Assembly (NCBI GenBank): GCA_020002185.1
Contig: CM034542.1
Location: 54,777,858 to 54,841,857, forward strand
Reading direction: 5' to 3'
Length of the DNA: 64,000 nt
From: Paraescarpia echinospica
Taxonomy: Eukaryota; Annelida; Polychaeta; Sabellida; Siboglinidae
The translations under genes and the position numbers were made by a program. How positions within the stretch are numbered: position 1 is the stretch's first letter; the number at the start of each line of letters is the position of its first letter. Below, one piece after another: positions 1 to 10,887 of this stretch. The notes below the pieces were generated by a model. That model was not told where the DNA came from. It did not search any database and saw only the letters and a program-made list of their open reading frames with translations.

Positions 1-1536
1 GTTTTAGTTGTGTAGCAATGTTTCTACGACGTGGCTTTATAAGCGTCTTTCATTTATTTTGCAACGCATTTAGCAAACTGTAGGTCTGGATACGGTCTAC
101 CCAACGCTGTCGTTATTAGACTAAACACTGGCTGTGTCGCCATAGGCCTATGTTTATGACATTTGCAACTGTGATTTCTCGAACACATGACTTCCTGTAA
201 ACGCCATGATTCAGGCCCATATAGATGGTGATACTGCAATGACCCTTTTGTAGTTTCTATCAACCCACATCAGAAGATTGCAGGTGTGTTGACCGTGGGT
301 GTTATCTCTGTCAAGGTATTACTGACGGCACGCGTTATCATGTGATCTAGTGTTAGTCACCGGAAGTAACATTGGTGGAGTCATACTTCTATTCGTAGAC
401 CGAATCATGTAAAGCACTTAGGGAAATCCGCTAACATTATTTCCGAGGCATACATTATTTCCGAGGCATTAGGCTTCCGGAGGACCAGGCTTCTGGTTCT
501 TTTGCAATAACTGGAAGTTGTGAGTCTTCCACACTGGTATTTTATTATAAGTGCTTGTAACTTTAACGGGTCCTGCGAATGCTGACATGTGTCTACATAT
601 TTTTTTGTGTTTCTGAAAATCTAATATACACACCGGTATGCCTAATAATCATGTAAACGTAGACTGTAGACTATATTAGATGCATATGGGCGTGTTGCCT
701 TACTTCATCAAAAACTCCGCCGGACTTCGGTCCGTCTCAAGCTTTTTCATCGGATTCACTCGATGTAACGATGACGTCATGTATACGCAATGAGACATTC
801 GTTTCAAGCTCGGTGAGATCGTTCGATTACATAAAAATAAAACATGTTTAAATGCAACAACACACTGTTGTAATTAAAAAAAAATTGCACTTTATACTTA
901 TATATTTGTCGGGTTTTTGTGTTCCACAAAATAAAGTTAGTGTTTTTTTCTGCTTGAAAAAACCTCCGCTTACGATCAACGGTGATGCTTGCGCGCGAAG
1001 AAACAAGTTTCGGCAGTCGGTCGGTCGGTCGGTCGGTCGGTCGGTCGGTCGGTCGGTCGGAGATCCGGATACTTTACTTTCTTTCAATATATGCCATATT
1101 TAGCATCATTTCTCAAATTATTGTACAATATTACTTATACTGCACAGTCCGATCTTTGGATTTTATATAATTTTCAACCGACAGATTATCACAAATTATC
1201 ATATATTTACAAGATATTGATGTATTCAATGACTCCACCAGGCGCTGTAGCGTTTTGGCACATTTTCGTTCATTCCGTGTTGCTTTAGTTCACTGAGCTG
1301 TATAAATGACAGCCGGGATTTTCACGGTGGTGATTATTTATGTTAAATTAGTTTTAAAAATTAAAGTTTTTGCGCAGTAATTACAGCATGACTGAATGTT
1401 TTCTTGATAAATCGAGTTTTTGTTCTAGTGAACAGGTCTGTCTGGGGTCAATTGTAGGGCCCTGAACGGTCAATCATGACTGTAGGACTGTATATCGCGT
1501 TATATTAAGAACGCAGGCCCATCTCTAATGGTAGGG
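1..1536. other. Intergenic stretch, no gene seen
   Basis: Short open frames occur on both strands, but none has a recognisable domain, splice signals or a family match. Apart from the tetranucleotide run at 1016-1060 and a CRE-like TGACGTCA near 771, I see no structure here. Confidence 0.5.
1016..1060. repeat. (GTCG)n tetranucleotide microsatellite
   Basis: About eleven uninterrupted GTCG/TCGG units. Because four is not a multiple of three, the run keeps several frames open with Arg-Ser-Val-Gly style repeats, which explains the overlapping small open frames here. Confidence 0.95.
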
Positions 1537-1538
1537 TA

Positions 1539-1575
1539 GGGTGGGGTAAGAAGCCCCCTCGAGGTAAGACGCCCC
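1539..1575 (+). repeat. Left terminal inverted repeat of the pogo-like element
   Basis: Begins immediately after a TA and pairs imperfectly (15 of the first 20 bases) with the reverse complement of 4706-4741. A second, GGTAAGACGCCCC-type unit follows within it. Confidence 0.65.
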
Positions 1576-1859
1576 CTGGGTATTTCAATATTTCGATCGT
1601 TTGCTGCCTGTCTCTGGTGGATGAAAACAATGCTGCCACCTAAACAACGGTGAGTAACAAAAAATGAATTTAAAGTTTTTAGGCTTGTTTGATATTAAAA
1701 TTTTACAATCTAGATGTGTGATTATGAGTCAGAGATTACGTGCGATATTAAATAGTCGTTATATTATGCATCGTTTATGTCAGTAGTTTCAATTATTACC
1801 ATGCAAAACGGGCGATAATTAAAGGTAATTTGATCATCGGCACATGTCCGCATGAAACC

Positions 1860-1945
1860 TATTGGGGGCAAGACGCCCCCAACGACGTGGGGCAAGACGC
1901 CCCGGGGGGCTTCTGGCCCTTTGAGGGGCGTCTTGCCCCATGTTT
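1860..1945. repeat. Cluster of GGGGCAAGACGCCCC motifs (subterminal repeats)
   Basis: Two direct and one inverted copy of the same 15-mer lie within 80 bp. The 15-mer is self-complementary: GGGGC and GCCCC arms around AAGAC. Subterminal copies of terminal motifs often serve as extra transposase binding sites in DNA transposons; that role here is inference. Confidence 0.75.
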
Positions 1946-2261
1946 TTAATTGTTTGTTTTACACATGCAACATAGGCTAACGTACAAGGCCTAGCCTTAG
2001 AGCTACAATTAAATATTATTTTTTATTTATAGTTTTTGCATATTATGTTTTATATCATTCTATATTACCGATTGCATTATATTATGGTGTATTGTTTATA
2101 TTAATTGTCCTATTTTATTGTCTATGTATTTGCAACATGGTATTTATATATATTGCTTTTTTATTCCCGTTATTTTTCCCATAAATTATGTATAAGCACA
2201 GGGCTACAGTGAAAAACTGTATTTTATTCTGAATGTACTAGCCTACCCTGTATAAATACGT

Positions 2262-2322
2262 TTAAATAAAATAAATAAATAAACAAATAAATAAACATAT
2301 AAATAAATAGGCAAAAATAAAG
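2262..2322. repeat. (AAAT/AAAC)n low-complexity run
   Basis: An A-rich tetranucleotide run (AAATAAATAAAC-like) about 90 bp before the transposase start. Confidence 0.85.
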
Positions 2323-3655
2323 AAATAATAAATACGGCATGTGTTTGAAAGCAAATTTGCAATAGGCCTATGACAGATTGAACATCTGACTAATATTTTC
2401 TTCTGTAGAAATGGTCCGCACGTACAAGCGCAAGTCGGAACGGGGTGCTTATGGGGACGATGTGTTGATGGAGGCACTGGCAGCGCTGGAGAATCAGCCT
2501 ATGAAGGCTGTCAGTCGGCGTTTTGGCATTCCGGCCAGGACGCTGCGAAGACACCGTGACAAGAAAGTTGCCACTGTGGGATCGCTATCTCTCGGCCTAA
2601 GGCAACCAGTACTAACGGCTGACGTGGAACGCACGCTGCGCGAACACATCGCTTATATGGAAAAGTGCCTGTACGGCCTGACGACCGTGGACATCAGGCG
2701 CCTCGCGTACGATCTCGTGGTGAAGCTGGGGCTTGCGCACACGATCAACGCCGAAACAAAGATGGCCGGCCGAGACTGGCTTCACGGCTTCTTCAAGCGC
2801 CACCCTGACCTGGCTATTCGGCAGCCTCAGGGTACGAACATCGCAAGGGCTGTCGGGTTCAATCGCCCTAAAGTGCAACACTTCTTCGATCTGTACAAGG
2901 CCCAGTTGGAGGCGTCAGATTACACTCCCAGTAAGATCTGGAACATGGACGAAACCTGTGTGACAAACGTACAGAAACCTGGCAAGGTCGTCGCCACGAA
3001 AGGAGTCAATCAAGTCGGCAAGGTGACGAGCACAGAACGCGGCGCCACTGTCACTCTGATCTGCGCGATGAATGCAATCGGCACCTACTTGCCGCCGATG
3101 ATGATATTTCCACGAAAGAGAATGGTGAATGTCCTTATGCATGGAGCACCACCACAGTATGTGGGCTACTGCAATGACAACGGGTGGACGGACTCCGATC
3201 TGTTCATACGATGGCTGGAACATTTTGTGAAGATGACCAACGCGTCTGTCGACTTTCCCCACATCATCATCCTTGACGGACACCACAGTCACAAGACGCT
3301 CGCCGCAGTTGAGTTCGCGAGAGACCACGGCATCACGTTGATCACGTTGCCGTCACACTGTACGCACAAGATGCAGCCGCTCGACAGAACATACTTCAAG
3401 TCATTCAAGAGTGCGTACAGCGTGGCGGCTGACAGCTGGATGGTTTCAAACCCTGGGCGGCGCATCTGCTTTTACGACATGGCAGCACTGGTCGGTAAAG
3501 CATTCCTGCGATCCTCTACGACCGAGAAGGCAGTCACTGGGTTTCTAGCTTGCTGACTCTGGCCATTTGACGAGGGTGTCTTAACTGATGACGATTTCGT
3601 GGCATCCATAGTGACAGACGAAGCCCCGTTACTGCCAACTGCCGTGCCACGTGTC

Positions 3656-4146
3656 GCTGGCCCGCCACCGTCCACTGCTGGGCCGCCACCGTCCACTGCT
3701 GGGCCGACACCGTCCACTGCTGGGCCGACACCGTACACTGCTGGGTCGACACCGTTCACTACTGACTCGCCACCGTCCACTGCTGGGCCGACACCGTACA
3801 CTGCTGGGTCGACACCGTTCACTACTGACTCGCCACCGTCCACTGTTGGGCCGCCACCATCCACTGCTGGCCCGCCACTGTCCACTGCTTGGCCGACACC
3901 GTCCACTGCTGGGCCGACATCGTACACTGCTGGGACGACGCCGTTCACTACTGACTCGCCACCGTCCACTGCTGGGCCGCCACCGTCCACTGCTGGCCCG
4001 CCACCGTCCACTGCTGGGCCGACACCGTCCACTGCTGGGTCGACACCGTTCACTACTGGGCCGACACCGTCCACTGCTGGGTCGATACCGTTCACTACTG
4101 GGCCGACACCGTCCACTACTGGGCCGACACCGTCCACTGCGGGCCC
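3656..4146 (+). repeat. 21-bp coding minisatellite encoding a GPPPSTA-type heptad
   Basis: About 23 units of 21 bp (core CCGTCCACTGCTGGGCCG) encode a seven-residue Gly-Pro-Pro/Thr-Pro-Ser-Thr-Ala repeat with variants such as GSTPFTT and DSPPSTA. The array is open in the transposase frame throughout and also open in another frame and on the - strand, simply because its unit length is a multiple of three. Confidence 0.9.
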
Positions 4147-4420
4147 GCCAACGACCGCGTCCGCAGGAGTGTCGACCGTTAAGGAGCTGATAAAGCAGCT
4201 ATCTCCGTTGCCAAAGATATCGCGTCCACGTGCAAGATCGCGCATTGCCGAGTGTGCCACTGTTCTGACATCGACGCCGCATAAGAACAAGTTGGCTATG
4301 CAGCAGGCGAAGAAAGAACGCATATCCAAGCTCAAGAAGAAGTCCCTGGCGACAGGAGTGAATAGACACACGGCAAAGAAAAGGCGCGTGAGCTCCAGTA
4401 GCGAGGAGAAAGAATGGCCC

Positions 4421-4549
4421 TGCATTATCTGCGGAGAGCCATTCAAAGATAGCAGATCACGAGAGGTGTGGTTGCAATGTCAACTGTGCAAGAAATGGGC
4501 CCACGAAGATTGCACCGCGGGACATGCCTTTTTCACGTGTCCCAACTGT
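4421..4549 (+). other. PHD-like C4HC3 zinc finger segment of the transposase
   Basis: Ligand spacing is C-x2-C-x15-C-x2-C-x4-H-x2-C-x8-C-x2-C, with a Trp two residues before the His (KKWAHEDC). This matches the cross-brace PHD pattern, though the last loop (8 residues) is short. PHD fingers usually read histone H3 tails; a chromatin-targeting role here is inference. Confidence 0.75.
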
Positions 4550-4743
4550 GAATCGGAGAGCGATTGACTGTGCATTATGTGCCATCTGTTCATCTGTTGC
4601 CTGATGTCGTTTAATATGCTTTAATAAAGTTCGTATTTCTTATTTGAAATTATTCAACGCATTTTGCAGATTAAATTTATGTTTGTTTCACCACAATTTC
4701 TCATTGGGGCAAGACGCCCCTGGGGGCCGGTTGCCCCACACTA

Positions 4744-5525
4744 AAGCCCCATACTTGCCCCACGTATGGGGCAAGACGCCTCCTTTGGAATTTTGTTTTA
4801 ATTGACGATCATAGCAGTTAGTGCCGTCAGATGACAGAAAGCCTTTGGTGAAACATGGAATAGGTACCCCGCAATCGTGTGCAAGCGCAAAAACTGAACA
4901 TGTTCACTGTATGCTTAAATATGCCCATTTTCCCTTAAGAGGGGCTCCATGCCCCCACCCTACCCTAGGGGAAAAAACTAGTTTGCTAAAAACAGCCTTA
5001 ATTTTGATTAGGCGCATAGATATATTGTGATTGGTCAATCCACGTTCACACACGTCTACTAAATATGATATTGTCCAATGCTCTTAGTCAGTGAATATTG
5101 CATGTAGGTCTATTATTCGGACGTAGCAGATTTTCATACCCGTACAATGTGTCCATGCCCGGTACAAAAGGCTTTGAAACACTGTTTCAGTATTTGTCTT
5201 CCTCTACAATAATATTACAATTTTCTCTTGCATAATATTTCCGAGTAAGCTACCTGCGCAACCTACGCAGGTTGACATGTAGAATGTCGTCATTTTATCG
5301 CATGCATTATCCACCCTTCACGTCTCCGATTTCACACAGATTAGGAAATTTATTCCACATCACCAACGATCCTCGTATATGTGTCATTATGTGCATTACA
5401 CGCATTCATTTGGACGCAGGAGGAGGTATATTTTGTTAGTACGTAAAGGGTGAAATAACCGAACGCCAATGGTATTCACAAATCTAATCACAATACACTG
5501 GAAAGTGTTGAATATTGGGGAAGGG
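4744..5525. other. No gene seen; extra terminal-repeat-like motif near 4750-4780
   Basis: CTTGCCCCA and TGGGGCAAG face each other around CGTA at about 4753-4774, resembling two abutting ends of the pogo-like element. The rest is anonymous AT-rich sequence. Confidence 0.5.
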
Positions 5526-5529
5526 CTGA

Positions 5530-5730
5530 GGCTATCCAAAAACCTCTAATTACACCCCCTTTGAGGCCCGCCAAAATCCACACTTTGCGACACTCCAAAA
5601 CCCTAAAATTGCATCTCCCGAAGCTCGCCAAAAACCCACCTTAGGGCTCTCCAAAAACCTTCATTTGCACATCCCTTCAGGCTCGTAAAAAGCCCACCTT
5701 CAGGCTATCCAAAAACACATTGAGGCTCTA
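5530..5730. repeat. Degenerate tandem repeat, period about 58 bp
   Basis: About three and a half diverged units, each with a 'CTCTCCAAAAACC...CCGCCAAAA...CCACCTT' layout. No open frame is kept. Confidence 0.6.
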
Positions 5731-6165
5731 AAATCGGCGGGGCTGATATCCTATCTCCATCCACCACCTATAACATTGGCGACGCATGTGCAATGATCAA
5801 TTGATTTCTCCTACTTTTTGCCATTTTAGAGGTCCGTTAGAACGTCGAGACGACCTTCCTAAGGAAAAGACAGTTGACAAACAAAAAGGTTACAGTTGGC
5901 TTATCGACATTCCAAACAAATGTCATATATGTCTAGCTCCCCAATCCGTCCTTCTGACACAACTGACATTTGCACAATATACGTTAGATAATAGACAGTT
6001 TTTAATAATTGTTTTTATATTGTGTCATTGATAGAAGAGGAGGATATGGGACGAAAGAGGTGAAGCGGAGGCTGGGAATGGCGAATACAAAGTTGACACA
6101 GACGAAGAAGCGGTGGAAGGCAACAAACAAATATTTGAAACTACTAATTATCCGAACCAACTGCC

Positions 6166-6552
6166 ATGAAACATGGACTCTTAATAAGAACATTACTATA
6201 AGTATTTATAAATGCATTAGAAAGCAAGTGTTACAGAAAAATGCTACGAGTTTCGTGGAATGTACATAGAACTAACAAATCCATCGCATATGAGCTTGTT
6301 GTAATTCCCGGGACTTTATATTCAATTTTGTAAAGAAACAGAAATTAAGTTATTTCGGCCATGTGAAACGGCATCAATCTCTAGAGAGATTAATAATGGT
6401 GTGAAAAGTTGAAGTAGAGGAAGACCTAGGAGACAATGGAAGAAGGGGGTGGAGGAATGGATGGGAGCAGGCGTCTGGCGAGTGGGGAGACTGGCAAGCG
6501 ATGATGCTTTCTATAGGCAATCCATCAAAGCTGTAACGTCCGGAAATGGATA
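6166..6552 (+). pseudogene. Decayed 3' end of a non-LTR reverse-transcriptase ORF
   Basis: Fragments in shifting frames match the familiar C-terminal block of many animal endonuclease-reverse-transcriptase ORFs: ETWTLNKNITISIYKC (about 6171), then KKQKLSYFGHVKRH (about 6337), then RGRPRRQWKKGVEEWMG (about 6417), ending near 6552. At least two frame changes and stops separate them and no upstream catalytic motifs survive. The fragment is older than the CR1-like copies further right and belongs to a different family from them. Confidence 0.7.
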
Positions 6553-9500
6553 AGCAAACCAATGTTTTCCTAAGACACTTTCCCAAATGTTGCCTAGGCC
6601 ATGTGTTTAGCATGTGAATGGTGCATCGAGAATACCAAAAGCTATTCACCAGATGAATCATCAACAAGTTATGTTGACGTCAATTAATAACAGAACTGGT
6701 ACAGACTGAATCACGATCACATATGTAACTCTACGATCACGATGCAGTCTTCCAGTCCATGCATGTAAAATAAGCAATGTCACGTGAACTATGACTTGTA
6801 TGATTGAAAAATGGGTTCCAGGGAAGGAGCTGGGATTTGACCAACGGGTTGGGAGCAGCCACCCATTTAAAGAATTTCAGGCTCATCAAACACCTTCAAC
6901 GGCACCCGTTGAAGTTCACCAAAATCCTCCAACAAAATTTATGCTCCAACTGCACCTTGCCATATACTGAAAGCAAAACAAGAGGCGCGTTCCCATTGGA
7001 TCAACAAAATACCTCCAACTAAACGTCCCGCAACCATTGAAGTTATTCAAGCAAAGCGGGTGGATCCGCGTCTGCATGGCGTTGCCGTCGGTTGCAGACA
7101 TTGCTAATCCGGGATGCGCAAATGGATAGCACAGCTCGGTCAGTAAACAATACTCAAAGTGTTATAACAACATCATGAAAGCGAATAATACGAGCTATGC
7201 CGCGACCTGTAAGCCGGAAACTGAAACCGACAGTAGCCTACTGAAAGCTTCCAAGTGTGTTATACATGCACCTACCATTGCACAGCCAAGTCGACGACAG
7301 TGGAACATCAAATATATCAAGGTTAATTTTCTAGGCTTACTAGGCGAGATAAAAAAAAGTTGTTGAAATTGAGAAGTATGCCTATCTGCGTGTGTTGTAG
7401 AAGGCACAACGTGCAAATGAATTCATCACAAAAGACGTGGGCAACAGTGATAAATCGGCGAGTGTAGTTCTTCAAAAAGTTCGTGTTTCTCGGTGCCCGC
7501 TTACAGATGTATCTGGCGACAACTGGTGGGGCCGAGTGGGCGATTCACTTGTGAGAAAGATGGGACCACGGGGGTGGCGGCAAAGTCAACGCCACTTGAT
7601 AACGACGTGGTGTTCATGGGGTCAAGGAACAGTGAGGGGGCGTAAAAGAACAGTTGTCTTTTGACTTCGGCTAATTGAGAATACCCCCGCCGGAATGCAT
7701 GCACGGCAAAACGTTCCGACGACTGCGTGAGTTCACGCGGGCCGTGTATCGGAAGTGCAAGAGAATACCACTACAAGAACTCATGTCTGGTTTAATTTCA
7801 TGGTTCAGCTGCAACAGATCTGTCTTACGTCTGCCGACTGAAAGGCGTATACAGCGTATGTTAACCGTGACGCAGTTTACAAAAACATGACAGCCTAAGT
7901 CGAGGTAGTGCCGGTGTGACAGACGATCACTCCCACTTCGAGGAGGGTACACGGGGGAACGTGAAAGACAAAATTATCAAACACACAAACATATACGGAC
8001 ATGTCGTATGACACGCACGCATGCAGTGCACGCACACACAAATACACACGCACGCATGTATGCGCGCGAGCGCGGGATGTGGGCGGGCGGGCGGGCGGCG
8101 GGCGGGCGGGCGGAAGAGATACGGTTATTCCGGAAACATCACCGAAATTAGATCGTTTCAAAAAACTATAGGTGTCCGATGTGAACACAACCCGTGCGAC
8201 ATTCATCTTGCCAGAGAACCGCAACGTACCTTGACGCTACGGGGATTGCATTGCGTAGCTGAGTATAGATGACCAGTCAATGGGCAGGGTCTACTTCGGT
8301 TAAACCCGAGTTCGTCACCGTAGGGCTCGTGCCAAAGAATACCAACGTGAACTCAAACACCAAATGTGCCCTTGGTGTATAATTTACATACTCCTGATAG
8401 CACGCAGACCATGAACAATTCCGTCTCTGGCCCCAGCTAACAGCTTCTTGAAAGACCATAATTCAACCACTAATTTGCAGTACGCGCATACGTGTGTGTG
8501 CGCGCGAGTGTGTGAGTGGGTGCGTGCGTGCGTGCCATGCATGCACGCATGCGCGTCAGACTGCATGTCCGCACATGTATTTATGTGCTCGACACGTCAG
8601 AGTCCACTTGTCAACGTCTTCATAAGATACGTTAGTGTCAACGTTCTCCTCTCAGTTAGAAATACCTGTCAGCTATATACTGCCACGACTTCAACACTGC
8701 ACAGTGCTAGGCCTACTAACGTATCAAAATACAAACAATGTCATTCTATTTGGGAGCAAACCACAATTACGGCTCATCGACTATAACTGGATGTTTGGTA
8801 CACGCAGGTCAATGGATACTTACCTAGACAGAGACGACCACTATTGCTTAAAGCTACGGTGTATATTCTGTTTGCTACCCGGAATCAGTCAAAGGGGTAA
8901 TTATTAACAGGAAGTTCGCTGAATTGGAGCTTTTGAATGAGGGGAAAGGCGAACGGGCCAAACATCAACGGATATTGTAACTATGGCTTTCACCGTCAAC
9001 ATTCCAAATTGAGCATGTTTGCAAACTGAATATTTTGTTTACAATTTGAACATTTCGCGGGCGCAAATTTCAAACTGCGAACACTCTTGCGGGTGTAGAC
9101 TATGTTTATTCAACGCAATTTGGGCAGTATATATAGTTATATATAATATTTTTTATATTCAATATATGTATTATGTTAAGAAAAATATAGAAAAAAATGT
9201 ATTAATACATGTTAACGTACGAAGAGCTGACGTAGCACCTTTTAACTGAAGAAAACATTATCTAAAAGTACCAGACACTCTGAAATGCTACCACGTTTCA
9301 CATTTACCACAACAAATGATTATGTGGTTAATTCCCTATGGGCATGGAAAAGGTGCACTTGCGGACTAGCCTCTGACGCTTAGGGTAACATCGGGTATAA
9401 TGAGCACCTTAACTTAAATTGCATACATTTTGAGAACTACTCATTGGAATGTGGTCAGGCAAATTTTCTGAGAGACCATTCCAACAATACTGCATTCGCT

Positions 9501-10100
9501 GTTAAAGAAACAGCACTTCTGGACGGATGAGGTTCTGGCTGGGCATCAGGAGCAACACTTGTGGACGGCAAAAACCCATGTAGTTGCCACGTCCTGTCGG
9601 CAGAACAATAAACGTACGGCATGCCGATATAATCGTTTGTTTTTTGCGCCGTTAATTTTAAAATTGCATATTATACGAACAAAGTTTATAAATTATTTTT
9701 AGGAAAATTATATACACATTCTATGCGGCACGTTGATTCATTGGAAATCTATATTTAAACGTCAGATGGACTCACAATGCAACTTTAACTTCCGACGCCT
9801 AGAGGTATAGATGTAACGCCCAGTGGTTGTCTTTGGGAGGAGTAGACCAAATAATGGTCCGATCCACATGCCGCCAATTGATAATTACATTCCTTCGGTG
9901 ACGCTTACCCAGACGACTACTCATAGACTGACAAATATGACTCGTCTGTGGACGGTCGCTAGCGGAGGGTGACAAGTAACAACCATTGTACGAGGGGAGG
10001 CGTAATACACGTCGGGCTTTAGTGAAGCAAGACAATAGCGTGCTCACGTAGACGCACGTGGTTAGCACACAGCGAATTTGCCCGCTAACCCGCGTGTGGG
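6553..10100. other. No gene recognised; simple repeats only
   Basis: Several short open frames (for example 7437-7664 and 7675-7890 on the + strand) lack domains, introns or known motifs. Simple repeats lie at 8018-8112 (CA-rich, then GGGC units) and 8485-8560 (TG/TGCG-rich). The sequence becomes GC-richer from about 9,790 towards the PAWR start, consistent with promoter-proximal DNA. Confidence 0.5.
8018..8112. repeat. (CA)n / (GGGC)n simple repeats
   Basis: CACACACAAATACACACGCA-type sequence followed by about eight GGGC/GGCG units. Confidence 0.85.
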
Positions 10101-10109
10101 CAGACGACG

Positions 10110-10117
10110 TATAAATA
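10110..10117 (+). promoter_or_regulatory. Candidate TATA box of the PAWR orthologue
   Basis: TATAAATA lies about 430 bp before the chosen start codon, at the edge of a GC-rich stretch. Transcription would start near 10140 if it is used. There is no experimental or comparative support in the window. Confidence 0.3.
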
Positions 10118-10548
10118 AATGAAAGAACGGCGGCGATGAATCATTGATCGCGCCGGTCGTGCGGGTACATAATATTGGACATACAGATCGTCGTCGCTCG
10201 CTCACACACTCGCATCGACGCTTCCGACCGCGTCTTCGTGTTCACGACCGACCCACCCGACGTAGGTAATTGGGTCATCTTTTCTGTTTCTATTCGGCGG
10301 CGTTTTTATCGGCGCACGTAATCGTACAGTACCGCGCCGCCACAAAGGAAGACACACGGCAGTTGAATCTACGCCCGCGTCTCGCTTCTGCTGCAGCCGC
10401 AAGAGATCCACCGGCGGACAGACGGACCGGGAGAGAGCGAGTAGGCTCTGCTGTGGTTATTAGCGGCGATAGGCGGGAGACGGACGCAGCCACACTCGGA
10501 ATATCAGCGCCTCCGCCGCCGCAGTCCATTGCGTCAACAACGCCTGCA

Positions 10549-10887
10549 ATGGCGTCGAGCTCCGTCAGTCAGGAGAGTCTAGACACAGAAGACTTTCAGC
10601 TGGTAAGCCAGCGCCGCAGTCGCGTGCGGCCCGGACTGCGTTGCCGGGCTCCCATCAAGGACCAGGCCATGGACGGGGCGGGAGTCTCGGTCGCCGACGA
10701 CCCTCGGGACGACGCCGCCGAACCAGGGAGCGTCGACCACGAGTCACCAACACGGGGCTCAATCCGGGGCAAGGAGAAGAGGGGACGCCCGCTACATCTG
10801 TACAAGGGAAAGACAGCGAAGGAAAAGAGGAAGCTTAGGGAGAAACGCAGGAGCACCGGGGTGCTGCATTTCCCAACGTCTACGGAG
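10549..10887 (+). CDS. PAWR: PAWR exon 1 (N terminus and NLS/SAC core)
   Basis: Encodes 113 residues from ATG to STE, followed by the donor GTAGGT, phase 0. The acidic/basic N terminus leads into LYKGKTAKEKRKLREKRRS (residues about 83-102), the nuclear-localisation part of the selective-apoptosis domain. Upstream, 93 codons are open in the same frame without an ATG, so a non-AUG extension is formally possible. Confidence 0.85.

Larger units (their letters stand above)
2411..4567 (+). pseudogene. pogo/Tigger-like DDE transposase with C-terminal repeat linker and PHD-like finger; one nonsense codon
   Basis: A single frame runs from the ATG at 2411 to the TGA at 4565, broken only by a TGA at 3554-3556. 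That codon falls where relatives usually have Gly in a 'TGF..CGLWPF'-type motif; the frame resumes with LWPFDEGVLTDDDF. Domains in order: a psq-type helix-turn-helix (about residues 18-50), a CENP-B/Tc5-like second DNA-binding region (about 100-160), and a DDE_1 catalytic core. Acidic residues are D180 in WNMDET, D289 in ILDGHHSH and D325 in MQPLDR, the last two with 35 residues between them. A Pro/Ser/Thr heptapeptide array follows (3656-4146), then a basic stretch and a Cys-rich finger. The product would cut and paste its own element by binding the inverted repeats. Whether the nonsense codon is a null mutation or read through cannot be judged from sequence; I call it a pseudogene. Confidence 0.85.
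1539..4741 (+). mobile_element. pogo-like (Tc1/mariner superfamily) DNA transposon, about 3.2 kb
   Basis: A DDE transposase frame is enclosed by imperfect terminal inverted repeats. The left end reads GGGTGGGGTAAGAAGCCCCC and the right end, reverse complemented, GTGTGGGGCAACCGGCCCCC. Both sit directly against a TA dinucleotide (1537-1538 and 4742-4743), the expected target-site duplication of this superfamily. The motif GGGGCAAGACGCCCC and its variants recur inside both ends (about 1564, 1865, 1889, 1924 inverted, 4706) and once just outside the right end (about 4766). The exact right boundary is therefore uncertain by some 40 bp. The ends are diverged and the transposase has one nonsense codon, so this copy is probably inactive. 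Confidence 0.8.

Noticed and set aside
3472..4446. - strand open frame through the transposase repeat region
   Set aside because: Mirror of the 21-bp coding repeat; the + strand frame links a DDE core to a zinc finger.
7437..7890. Possible host exons upstream of PAWR
   Set aside because: GC-richer and open for 60-75 codons, but no splice signals, homology or domain that I can defend.
10270..10548. PAWR starting at 10270
   Set aside because: That codon is TTG, not ATG; the first in-frame ATG is at 10549 and has good context.
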